From positions 950,924 to 1,014,923 of the forward strand of contig OZ020616.1 in assembly GCA_963971575.1 (NCBI GenBank): a stretch of DNA of 64,000 bases. Direction: 5' to 3'. How positions within the stretch are numbered: the first letter of the stretch is position 1; every line of letters starts with the position of its first letter. The translations under genes and the position numbers were made by a program. This DNA is from Liopterus haemorrhoidalis. Its lineage: Eukaryota; Arthropoda; Insecta; Coleoptera; Dytiscidae. The notes beneath the pieces were generated by a model, which did not search any database, was not told the DNA's origin, and worked only from the letters and a program-made list of their open reading frames with translations. Shown one piece after another: positions 46,101-53,800 of the stretch.

Positions 46101-48537
46101 TTGCCATTAATGTATTACGTTCCATTGTTGTATCTGTAATATAAAAAAAATTGTTGTGGAGTGTGAATTTTCACACATTTCAGATTTTTGTAGGTATTTA
46201 ATAAGTTAAACCAATAGCTCTCCAAGGTCAAAGGAATAGAACGCCAGGACAATAAGTTAGAATTTAATTTTTCAAAAAAAATTAAATGATTTGCAAAAAT
46301 TTCGTCACAATAAAATTTAAATTAAAATATCCCAGTGGTTTTTTACTGTATTTGCGTCGAATTTACTTCTTCATTAAATTAATAAGAAATATGTTGATAA
46401 ATGGCTTAATTTTTTTCAATTTCAAAAACGTATTTGTTACTACAGTCGATTCCGCTTAATTGGGACACGTCGGGACTTAGTCATTTTGGCCCAATTAAGC
46501 GGCTGCCCCAATTAAGCGACTTTCACATAAAATTAAACAATGCATATTTGTCTTTCAATAATCTTACTTTATAAACTCTTGGGCAAAACTATAAATTACA
46601 TATAACCAAAAAATATAAACTTTTAAGAAAAAATAATAATAAATTCCAAAATAAAATAATAAATAGGTACATACAATTTAATTCAATGCAAAAATGCGTC
46701 AAGTGTAGTCTGTCTTTTGTTTTTGTAACATTTCACTTCTACAAAATCAGCACAGGTATTCAGTGCGGATGTAGGGCTCCCTTCATTTACTTCCTGCATA
46801 AAATAACGCTGTAATATTAAATTCTTTGTATATATTTTTTCTTGAGAAAATGTGTAACATTATATGTACTGTGATCTTAAATTTACTGTCCCAATTAAGC
46901 GGAATGTTGTCCCAATTAAACATGTAAATTTACTGTTGGTTCCTTGGTTTGGTTTCTGTTCTTTGAGATTTGTCCCAAATAAGCGGCTGTCCCAATTAAG
47001 CGGTGGCCCAATTAAGCGGAATCGTCTGTATTAACAATATGCGTTTTGATTTATAAGTATTTCACTAATGATTTATTTCTCTCTGATATCTTAAAAAAAT
47101 ACTAAAATAATTCAAATAAGTTGAATCAAGACGATTACCTTACCCATAATAAATAGCACCTTAGCCATAAAAACAAAAAACAAAGAAATTTTAAAAAACT
47201 GTTTAACGATCCTTAATTTTATGAGCTTTTTTATGATACCATACAATAAATTTTAAAAATATAATTATTTTTTTAAATTAGCAATAGTGAAAAATACGTT
47301 TTTAAAATTGAAAGAAATAAAGCCATTTATCAATACATTTCTTATTTATTTAATGTGGCGAAATTTTATTAAAAAATTCATATCAAAGGTCTTAGTACTC
47401 AAATAAAGAATAAAATTTAATATAAAAAAATCAACTGTGGCCAGTGGCGCACCCAGGAGAGGGGCCCGCCCCCCCCCCCTTAGAAAGACGGAAATAGAAA
47501 TAAAAACACACTAGAAAATTTTTAAAATAGAGATGAGGATCTTTTTTTAGGTCGTCATTTGTATTTCCGAAGCGAGGACCTTTTTTTTAGATCATCACTT
47601 GAAATTTAAGTGTGAACCTTATTCATAATTTAAATAATTTTGTCGTCCGCCCCCCAACAAAAATACCTGAGTGCGGCACTGACTGTGGCCACCACAGAAC
47701 CGACCGCCATCACAAAGTACTTGTTTAACTTATGCTGCTTTATCAAAAAATGTTTCAAATAAAAGTTTTTAGTTATTGCTTTTATAGCAACTTTTGTTAA
47801 ATATATTTTTTCGAAATATTCTCAAAAATCTTAAAATCGTCACGAGTAAACTCTCATTTCTAGTTAACCGATTTTTACCAAAAGTTAATCAACTCGTGCC
47901 ATTGATGTCAAAAGCTTAAATATGAAGTTTCATAAACATCCTTAGCCGAATTTGCTCTGCTCGTGTACACGGACCGACAGACAGACAGACAGACAGACCG
48001 ACAGACAGACAGACTGACAGACATCATGCTAAAAATAGTCAAAACGTTAAGTAGGGAGCTCAATTCGTGGAGATCCATCACAATATCTCCCTTATTGGCG
48101 GTCGGTAAAAACTGTTGATCTTGATGTGATTCTAGAATAAATATTGTACCTAGACATCTACCATTCTGTTGACCTCTTTAACTTCCTAAATACCTACGAC
48201 ATCCTGAGGAGTATGAAAATTCACACTTCACAATTTTTTTTATTAGTTATATATTGTTCTTAATGATCCTTTACTTTAATAAATACAATTTGTTTGTAGT
48301 TCAACCAACAATACATGAGTGTATTGCGGGATGCATAACCTACAACGGTTCGGCCAAATGTCAAAAAAATTGATAATAAAATGTAATTTAATAGTTTTCA
48401 GTGTAGAAACTGCTAGAATGTGATCTATTGATACCTGTGAATGTAGAGCTTGTAAATATCCTCACTATTTTCGAACTGACGGGGGGCAACGTCTGTAAAG
48501 AGCCGGCAAATATCAAGTCAACAGTTTTCTCATCCAT
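21466..48537 (-). CDS. NACHT and WD-repeat domain protein, complete, 28 coding exons (NWD2-like)
   Basis: Predicted STAND-type NTPase scaffold, cytoplasmic by family. Coding exons (minus strand): 48537-48435, 46133-46045, 44002-43886, 43822-43619, 42821-42677, 42620-42395, 40246-40048, 39738-39499, 38404-38204, 37384-37245, 36901-36691, 36555-36311, 35610-35464, 35344-35239, 35092-34920, 34864-34645, 34151-33939, 33275-33074, 32956-32833, 31391-31198, 31129-30958, 30761-30543, 30063-29917, 26835-26630, 25066-24867, 23108-22780, 21982-21793, 21606-21466. They total 5103 bases, 1700 residues plus TAG, with every phase closing. Domains: DUF4062-like N terminus with FTSSTFTDTTMER (about 28-40); NACHT with P-loop GEGGCGKTS (389-397) and Walker B LLLYLDS (477-483); helical region to about 900; WD repeats to about 1650; basic tail. 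One intron (after 34920) uses a GC donor (AGAAG/GCAAGC). Vertebrate homologues are NWD1/NWD2; the N-terminal [12 protein letters not shown] layout favours NWD2. Insect function unknown. Confidence 0.93.
22153..22729. mobile_element. Tigger/pogo-like deletion derivative, copy 1
   Basis: 577 bp between TA dinucleotides. The terminal repeats CAGACGATTCCGCTTAATTG and the inverted CAATTAAGCGGAATCGACTG-type end are followed by extra CGCTTAATTGGG repeats inside. A plus-strand frame in the middle (about 22316-22549) ends with [15 protein letters not shown], the QTTLDxF tail typical of Tigger transposases. It lies in the NWD intron before exon 27. Confidence 0.65.
23521..24330 (-). pseudogene. Mariner transposase remnant
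   Basis: The minus-strand frame contains [40 protein letters not shown], then after a deletion [20 protein letters not shown]. YSPDLxPxDFFLFP is the third-Asp region of mariner DDD catalysis. The first two catalytic Asp regions are lost between these parts. N-terminal pieces (about 24000-24190) are in other frames. It is dead, in the NWD intron between exons 25 and 26. Confidence 0.7.
24362..24735. mobile_element. Short TIR element (CCCAGCAAAC ends), 374 bp, unclassified
   Basis: Starts ACCCAGCAAACATT and ends with the exact reverse complement AATGTTTGCTGGGT. The interior has repeated CCAGTACTGGTAAAG/GCCAGTAA motifs in both orientations. No duplication is clear, and no coding. Confidence 0.55.
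25178..25538. mobile_element. MITE family G (GTTCAACTTAACTTCATCAC ends), copy 1
   Basis: Left end GCTCGTTCGTGTTAACTTCA, right end TGATGAAGTTAAGTTGAACG, inverted. Internally matches the split copy at 53702-54553 (ATTTCAAATACATTTTTACT, CGGAAATAAACAAACAAT). Superfamily not determined. Confidence 0.6.
25675..25890 (+). pseudogene. HTH-type transposase N-terminal fragment
   Basis: Frame from the ATG near 25676: [20 protein letters not shown], then VIDFMTK, an in-frame stop, then [20 protein letters not shown] and [16 protein letters not shown]. The pattern PLxxxxxRVxxxTGxSxRSLxRxxKE is a helix-turn-helix seen at the start of insect IS630-like transposase genes. One stop codon and no downstream catalytic region. 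Confidence 0.4.
27001..27602. mobile_element. Harbinger-type MITE (family T), full 602-bp copy
   Basis: Starts TACCCTTTTCACACTAGAAC and ends TTCTAGTGTGAAAAGGGTA, with TTA on both sides. Subterminal repeats TTTAAGACAGAGATCTGCGT are also inverted. A 63-codon frame inside is identical to one in the copy at 9.2 kb, but reflects sequence identity rather than a gene. Confidence 0.75.
28005..29870. mobile_element. Long AT-rich repeat, family C/foldback composite
   Basis: Left end GTGAATTTTCACATATTTCA then GGGTTTTGTAGGTATTTAAT. Right end has the ACAGACAGACAG tract (29790-29810) and ACTAAACCCTAAAAATG. The same order of left and right ends recurs at 49.0-50.48 kb. The interior is low-complexity and holds no transposase. 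It fills much of the NWD intron between exons 23 and 24. Confidence 0.5.
30160..30395 (+). pseudogene. Non-LTR retrotransposon C-terminal fragment
   Basis: Reads [15 protein letters not shown] sequence ([20 protein letters not shown]), then [15 protein letters not shown], stop, [18 protein letters not shown]. This is the segment after the reverse transcriptase in RTE/CR1-like insect retroelements, ending in a GH(I/L)xRHE-type motif. It carries a stop codon. It lies in the NWD intron between exons 22 and 23. Confidence 0.55.
31506..32780 (+). mobile_element. Mariner element, near full length (1275 bp), inactive
   Basis: TA-flanked, with terminal repeats CGAGGGGTAGGTCAATAAGTC and the inverted GACTTAATGACCTACTCTCG. 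The plus-strand transposase opens near 31681 ([20 protein letters not shown], then [20 protein letters not shown]). After a frameshift comes [12 protein letters not shown] with an in-frame TAG, then [29 protein letters not shown] and [19 protein letters not shown]. Three Asp positions of the DDD triad (VDE, YQDN, SPD) can be seen, but frameshifts, the stop and an inserted proline after SPDL make it dead. It occupies almost the whole NWD intron between exons 19 and 20, antisense to it. Confidence 0.85.
33345..33600. mobile_element. hAT-like element with TCCCGCATT repeats and hairpin/T-tract units
   Basis: Same family as 54010-54507: CCATTCGTCCCGCATTTTAA at one end and TTCTTAAGAAAATGGTCACC at the other, with two to three CTTCACTTGGATTTGGGAG units followed by T runs between. 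It lies in the NWD intron between exons 17 and 18. Confidence 0.6.
34645..37384 (-). CDS. NWD-like gene exons 10-16: NACHT-associated helical region
   Basis: Exons 37384-37245, 36901-36691, 36555-36311, 35610-35464, 35344-35239, 35092-34920 and 34864-34645. They read [20 protein letters not shown], then [15 protein letters not shown] (a conserved element after the nucleotide core), [20 protein letters not shown] with [13 protein letters not shown] (winged-helix-like), [14 protein letters not shown], then [15 protein letters not shown]. The exon at 35092-34920 ends on the GC donor. All phases join without frameshift. Confidence 0.85.
35668..36308 (-). mobile_element. GTCT-repeat element (family H), copy 4, forming an entire intron
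   Basis: A full family copy from ACCGCCAACATATATAAGG to CCTGTGGTGGCCACAGCTGA and the T run. It spans nearly all of the NWD intron 35611-36310. Its end abuts the 5' splice site of exon 12, so the donor GTAAAAAAAATCAGC runs directly into element sequence. Confidence 0.65.
37635..37906 (-). pseudogene. Reverse transcriptase fragment (non-LTR)
   Basis: Minus-strand [20 protein letters not shown] followed by [12 protein letters not shown] and [10 protein letters not shown], the region around RT motif A. After a frameshift, [20 protein letters not shown] carries the GVPQGS motif. Jockey/CR1-like, with both ends missing. It lies in the NWD intron between exons 9 and 10. Confidence 0.7.
38204..39738 (-). 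CDS. NWD-like gene exons 8-9: NACHT nucleotide-binding core
   Basis: Exon 8 (39738-39499) opens with VFYGREEQL, typical just before a NACHT domain, and holds the Walker A loop [13 protein letters not shown] with intact Gly, Lys and Thr/Ser. It continues [10 protein letters not shown], the usual segment after sensor strand 2. Exon 9 (38404-38204) holds [11 protein letters not shown], the Walker B strand with its Asp, and FLPTRLPP. Both exons are phase 0 at each end. The ATP/GTP-binding residues look intact, so the gene is probably functional. Confidence 0.9.
38456..38925 (-). pseudogene. Internally deleted mariner-like element
   Basis: Ends CCACGTCGCTTAATAAGTCTC and, inverted, GACTTGGTGAGTGAAGTG. 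The minus strand reads [20 protein letters not shown] then [17 protein letters not shown], the N-terminal HTH of a mariner transposase. The catalytic region is deleted. Confidence 0.5.
39001..39403. mobile_element. TA-type MITE, family A copy 4
   Basis: Starts TAGGCTATTCCAAACGTTTA and ends CCACCTAATCGTTTGGAA, with the family's AACGAATGACATA/ACCATGGAAAC block inside. It lies in the NWD intron between exons 8 and 9. Confidence 0.65.
40765..41000 (+). pseudogene. Decayed THAP-domain exon
   Basis: From an ATG near 40765: [20 protein letters not shown] and [20 protein letters not shown]. After a frame break, [20 protein letters not shown] follows. CSVPxC, then SFHLFP, then VCSLHF with DY is the C2CH pattern of a THAP zinc finger in the right order. 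A stop (RRDV, stop) and a frame shift separate the halves, and the domain's Trp is gone. It lies on the opposite strand in NWD intron 6. Confidence 0.5.
41000..42394. other. AT-rich remainder of NWD intron 6
   Basis: No gene seen. 41430-41460 carries an inverted piece of the AGATCGTAGCGCCA repeat also at 9.1 and 59.1 kb. 41560-41960 is strongly A/T and low complexity. Confidence 0.4.
42905..43490 (+). pseudogene. 5'-truncated non-LTR retrotransposon tail
   Basis: Plus-strand frame [20 protein letters not shown] then [16 protein letters not shown] and [14 protein letters not shown]. The pattern (ExSxPxxxN..KxxKYxxLxxxLxxxY...VVxGxLG) resembles the C-terminal domain of R2/Tad-type retroelements. 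A 3' UTR-like tail ends in (TAA)n at about 43471-43490. It lies in the NWD intron between exons 4 and 5, antisense. Confidence 0.45.
43619..48537 (-). CDS. NWD-like gene exons 1-4: DUF4062-like N-terminal domain
   Basis: Exon 1 (48537-48435) supplies [20 protein letters not shown] and the SSTF motif and ends in phase 1. Exon 2 (46133-46045) continues [20 protein letters not shown]. Exon 3 (44002-43886) gives [16 protein letters not shown] with [10 protein letters not shown]. Exon 4 (43822-43619) gives [13 protein letters not shown] and [14 protein letters not shown]. The order SSTFxDTxxER, DxRWGV, FLGxKYGxRPIP is the signature of the N-terminal region shared by NWD and TEP1-type proteins. The start ATG at 48537 is the first in-frame Met giving a family-length N terminus; the frame stays open a little upstream, so an earlier start is possible. 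Confidence 0.85.
44090..45133. other. AT-rich part of NWD intron 2 with microsatellites
   Basis: 44100-44220 has TATAACGACAT-type repeats that look like a degraded DNA-element end, with a similar motif near 26395. A T run sits at 44621-44640, and a (TAA)n microsatellite at about 44788-44815. No gene seen. Confidence 0.45.
45134..45436. mobile_element. hAT MITE, 303 bp
   Basis: Starts CAGTGTTTCTCAAC and ends GTTGAGAAACACTG, flanked by exact ACATATAC duplications (45126-45133 and 45437-45444). Non-coding. Confidence 0.8.
46150..47395. mobile_element. Family C repeat split by a Tigger-like element
   Basis: Begins GTGGAGTGTGAATTTTCACA and TTTTTGTAGGTATTTAATAA, resumes after 47030 with the same family sequence (ATGATTTATTTCTCTCTGA) and ends in AT-rich repeat. 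It lies in NWD intron 1. Confidence 0.5.
46443..47028. mobile_element. Tigger/pogo-like deletion derivative, copy 2
   Basis: 586 bp between TA dinucleotides, CAGTCGATTCCGCTTAATTG to GGAATCGTCTG. It is the same sequence as 22153-22729 in the opposite orientation, with few changes, so the two inserted relatively recently. Confidence 0.7.
47425..48115 (+). mobile_element. GTCT/ACAG-repeat element (family H), copy 5
   Basis: AAATCAACTGTGGCC, interrupted by the hAT MITE, then CACCACAGAACCGACCGCCA, the core, CAACTCGTGCCATTGATG, an ACAG tract (47972-48018) and GGCGGTCGGTAAAAAC. NWD intron 1. Confidence 0.65.
47442..47681. mobile_element. hAT MITE, 240 bp, nested in a family H element
   Basis: Starts CAGTGGCGCACCCAGG and ends CCTGAGTGCGGCACTG, with exact ACTGTGGC on both sides (47434-47441 and 47682-47689). 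That duplicated octamer is part of the family H end sequence (CTGTGGCCACC). It contains hairpin/T-tract units at about 47530-47615. Confidence 0.75.
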
Positions 48538-48539
48538 GT

Positions 48540-50480
48540 TTGCACTGTTTATTTCAGCATGGACGAATATAAACTGGCCAGAACTTCGCACACTTTTGCA
48601 ATATAGACTGATACCGACAGGTACGAAATATTTAACCCTTTACGCTCCAAGAATTTGTCCTGGATTCTTAGACACGGGTGACAGGTAAATTTTCTTACAA
48701 CTGGAAACATGTTGCCTGTCTTTAGCATATAATACAGGGTGGACGACAGTACAGTGAACGACATTTAATCAAAAAAAATGCAAAAAAAGTAAAATGCTAG
48801 CTGTTATTTTTATTATCTGTATTATTTAAAATCGATTTTTTGGACAAAATTTTTCACCAAATCTCTGTAGAGTATGCAACCCGCAAAGCATATGAGTATT
48901 GTTGGTTACATATCAAACAAATACTCTAATTTTAAAGGATCATTATATACATACGTTATAGAAATAATTAAAAATTGGTGAATTTTCTATACGTTATTTG
49001 GGAACTATGTGAATTTTCACACATTTCAGGATTTTGTGGGTATTTAATAAGTGTAAAAAGCCAACATAAATCTGGATGTCTAGAAATATTTGTTCTACAA
49101 TCACATTAAAATCAACATTTTTATTCGTTATTTGTGAACTATGAGCTTCCATTTAATTTTTTTAAAACAAAATTTAAATAATTGCGAAGATATCATCACA
49201 ACAAAATTTAAATAAAAAAATCTCAGTGGTATTTTCTGCATTTGCTTTGTATTCAAGTCTTCATTAAATTAATAATAAATATATTAATAAAAATATTCAT
49301 TTTTTAAAATTTCTGTAACGAATTTTTCTCTATTAACAATGTGTTATTTGTTTTATAAGTATTTCACTACTAAATGATTTATTTCTCTTCGATACCTTAA
49401 AAACAATAAACTTATAAACTAATTCAAATAATGGGTTGAATCACGACGTATAATAGTAGGTGGAGCCTACCGAACTCTACACACTATACTCTACACACAC
49501 TCGGATTTCTTCTGTTAATTTTTTTTTTATTATATTTTTTTATTTAAAAAAAAAGACACGCATTACCTCAGTCATAAATTCAAAAAATCCATAACATTAT
49601 TCGCCATAATTTAGCTCTGAATTAAAAAAATAATAAATTTTCTCTAAAACACAAAAACTGTGATGTTTTCCAAAAATGAAATTGAACAAAAATTCCTTTC
49701 GTACGTTTCTGGTTTAGATCAATATAATTTTTTAATCCCTTTGCGTTACAGGGTTCGAGACAGTAATTTTTTAGTACATTTTCGGAAAAAAATATGTTAA
49801 AACTAAATATTTTATAAAAAAAAGTATTTTTCGTTCCTTAATCTCCGTCATAAGAGCTTTCTTAAGACGGTTATATTATTATCACACAGAAATTTTTAAA
49901 AAGATAATAATTTCTCAACGACACTAAAAAATTCTTTATTTTTCGTAAAACTAATCTGTTCAAAGAATTCCTGTTGAGCTATTCTGGTTCCCATCAACGT
50001 ACAACATTGAAATTTTTTTCAGATTTTTAAATCAACCCCTCTGGGAAGTAGGGTGGGAGACACAAGTTTTTTGACATGTTTTTGGCAAAATCTATTAAAA
50101 AAATATTTTTCAAAAATAAATATTTGCTTGTTTATCCACATATTAAGAGGTTTCATTAAATATCCCACTCAAAATTAAAAACAAATATTTATATTTTCAT
50201 TAAATACATATTTATTTATAGTTACATAGTTGTAGTGTTGGGTTTAAACCCGTTTACAACGCGAAAAACTTTTAAATAAATAAATAAAATAAATAAATAA
50301 ATATTTATCTCATGATGTATTTTTTTGAACTCAGTATTTTTCCTATATGTGGGACATAGAGCTGTATAAGCATACCAAATTTCAGCCTTCTATGTTCAGC
50401 CGTTTGGCTACAATTACTACCAAACCGATAGACAAACACGTGACGTTATAAGGGTTTTTTGGTGGTCATATCTACAAAAC
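48540..50480. mobile_element. Intergenic repeat region: family C/foldback composite, copy 2
   Basis: 48540-49000 has no recognised gene. 49009-50480 matches the 28.0-29.87 kb composite: GTGAATTTTCACACATTTCA, GATTTTGTGGGTATTTAATA, AT-rich interior, then TTTGGTGGTCATATCTACAA. The promoter of the NWD gene must lie in or near the first few hundred bases. Confidence 0.5.
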
Positions 50481-50877
50481 CCTAATAAAATGATCGCGGA
50501 GAAGTGAATTTTAATGGCCCACTCAAAAGATGATATGGCCGGCCAATATTCTGTCTTTTATTCATAGCTCCTAAGCAATACGCCGTACGGTCTCTTGAGG
50601 AGCACATGGCCCCCATTGAAAAACGCTGCCTTTGGCGATAATGAGGGGGGGAGCACACCCACTGATGAAAGCTACACCCACTCATATATGTCCACGTCAT
50701 TCTTTGACAGTATAGACAGCATATAATTAAAACGTTTCAAATAAATTATCATTAGTGAGAAATAAGTTTCTGAAATTGAAAGACGTGGACGATTGTGAAA
50801 TCAGATTCGGTGATTTTAAGAAAATAGGAAATTTTTCATTTAAATTATCATTTAAATTTAGTAAAGCTAACACAAAA

Positions 50878-53800
50878 ATGACTGAACAAGTTGAATTACT
50901 GAAATTTAATATAAGACATTTACAAAATTTAACACTATGGCCAGGAGATAATGATGGTGTTGTAAGAAGGACAATAAAGGACATGCTGTATTTATTATTT
51001 TTAACGCCGATGCAATTTGGATTTTACGCGGAACTATACCGAGAACTTACAGGTTATATTATTTGACAATTTGTTTCAAATCCCCTTGAAGCTCAAAGAA
51101 TATCAAAATCAAAAGACAGAAGATGTTGAATGCCTCTCTCTGACACTAATACTACAGAAAAAAGTTTTAAAAGTTTGAAAGTGTAGAAGTTAGAAAATGA
51201 AAAGTATAATGTTAAAGTATGAAAAATCACACTTCAAATATATTTTTTATTTATTTTTAGGTCTAAGGGATGATATTAGATTAACACTGACAGTTCTACT
51301 TTATTCCTGTTGTGTTTTTATAATATTGATATACACTTTCATATTTTACTACCAACGTGACAGAGTAAAAGCCCTACCAGTCAAACTAAGAGAACTAGAA
51401 AGACACAGTGTACCAACAGATATCGTCGAAACAGAGAATACATGTAGATTTTATACAGGAATCTTCAAAAACTATATTTTCATCTGTGTAACTCTATACA
51501 TTCTTCTACCATTCGCTGACTTGAAAAACTGCAGAGAAAAACAAAAGATAGCAGTATACACTAAGCATATTCCTTGTGGAATTTGGCCTGTATGGTATCC
51601 ATTCAGTTATTCCGAAGCTCCACTCTTTGAGATAATGCTCTTATATTGTTTGTTATTCTGCTATACTTACTGTTTCGTTGCTTCTGAATGTTTTCTCTTG
51701 TGTTCTTGTATTGTTTTTCACATTATTGGACATTTGAGAAATTTAAAAAAGTTACTAAATGAAGCTTTATACAGTAGCACAGATCAAGAAGAAAAATTCA
51801 AAAAGTGTGTTCGTTATCACACGGCTATTATTGAGTAAGTTTACAAAAAATTTACTTACAAGAAAGTATTTGACTTAGATCTTTTAATACAGCAACAATA
51901 ACAGCACAAAGTTAATTATAGATATGTTATTTTTCAAAATAATGCCTTTACTTCCAAACATGGGCGCCTGCTTTCAGGGCCGTCTTAGGCCATGCAGGGG
52001 CCCTTGGGCACACAGAATTTGGAGCCCTATTAGAAAGTAAAAAAACAAAATGTGGCTAAAAACATCATTATGTACTTTTAGTGACTTTATTGGTTATTAT
52101 GGTTAGCTTTATACAAATCAAGTATAAGTGAAGTGATTACTATTTTGAGAATTTGATTTACGTTAATGATGATGGTTTCTTCCGGGATTTCTGTTGTGCA
52201 AAATCTTCTATTATGTCCTCAAAGTCTAATTTTTGAAGGATATCACTTTCTATGCACATGATTGACAAATTAGTAAGTCGTTCTTGTAACATAGTCGTTC
52301 GTAATTCACTTTTTATTCTTTTTAGCCGTGAAAATGAGCGCTCTCCACTACAACTAGTGACCATTAAGCGAAGGAATATCCTTGTTGCAACTTCCACGTT
52401 CGGGAAAATTTCTTCTAATTTATCTGCTTTTATTAATGTAAGGCTGAGATACTCAAGTCCGCCGATTCATTTGCAAGGTTTTTTATTAAAAGTAGTAAAA
52501 TTGCATTAAAAATTGAGGTCCTATTTTTTTCGTGTAAACGACTACCTCGGCATTTTGAGGCCCCCATCAAGCTGGGGGCCCTGGGCTCGTGGCCCATGTG
52601 CCTTTATGGAAAAAACGGAACTGCCCGTTTTTTACAAGGGAAAATATTGAATAAAAAGACTAAAGGAATGAGCATTACATGGTATTTGGAAAGACTAGGA
52701 TGGTCTTTCAAAATGGCAGACAATAGTTTCCGGCTGGGCAGTGGCGTAGGGCCATTTATTAAATTAAATGTTATCGGTACAAAAAAAAAAATCCAATCTT
52801 GATATTTTCAAAAGAAACTAAAGATAGGAGATACAAACAAGTAAATAAATACATAGAGAACTTATAGCAGAAAATTATGATAGTACGCCATTGTCCATAA
52901 GCAACGTGTATGTTGAGATTTATCAAAATCTCTTTGGAATAGCCTACACCACTGGTTCCCAACTGTTTTTACTTGCGGAGCCCTTTTTAGAATCAATTTC
53001 TATGGCGGAGCCCCTAGGCCTACCCTATGTCTTACAAATTAATGGTGTTTAGAAGTTACGGGGGAGGGGGTAGATTTTTTAGTTAATATAAATTCACGTT
53101 TCTTTTTCATAGCTCACATATTGATAGACAGATTTTTATAAAATGAAGCAAATAATCAAAGTACACTCAGATTATTCAAACAAAAATGCATCTCGCCGAT
53201 CACATTCCAGCTAGTCATAGAGTCATAAACCGGCTACAGTCAGAAATCACTCGGACATACATACAACTTGGCCAATTTTCTTTCAGAATGTTATTTCCAG
53301 TTTTATTATTTTGATTCTGTTTTTTATTTCTAATACTTTTGATTTTATTCAATTTTTATTTATTTTATTTCCTGGAACGGCTACGGAGCCCCTGAGAAGT
53401 ACACGCGGAGCACAGGTTGGGAACCGCTGGCCTACACTATGTTCCATGTTCAGATTGTTAGATATTACAAAGCATTATGCGCCATAATATTGTTGCTTTA
53501 TGAAAAAGTCCAAGTCAAATCTAGAATCCCCTCGTATAGACATACAGACTTACATACATCAATATGTTACAGGTATGGCACTTATGTAAGTGAGTGTTTT
53601 TCTGCATTTTGCTTTGCTTTGGCAACATTGGCGGCAATTATATTCGGTATTCTAGAATACCAGATACTAATTGTAAGTATTATATTTATTAAAAGGGTTT
53701 AGAGTACGTTCAACTTAACTGCATCACCAAATTTCGTCCATTACGTTATCAACAGTTAGTTTAACACATTTCAGTGGCGTCATTTACTTTGATTTGTTTT

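Noticed and set aside
50755..50877. An N-terminal extension of odorant receptor 1 from the upstream in-frame ATG
   Set aside because: The paralogue at 58866 starts at the equivalent of 50878, and receptor N termini are short. The extension has no counterpart.
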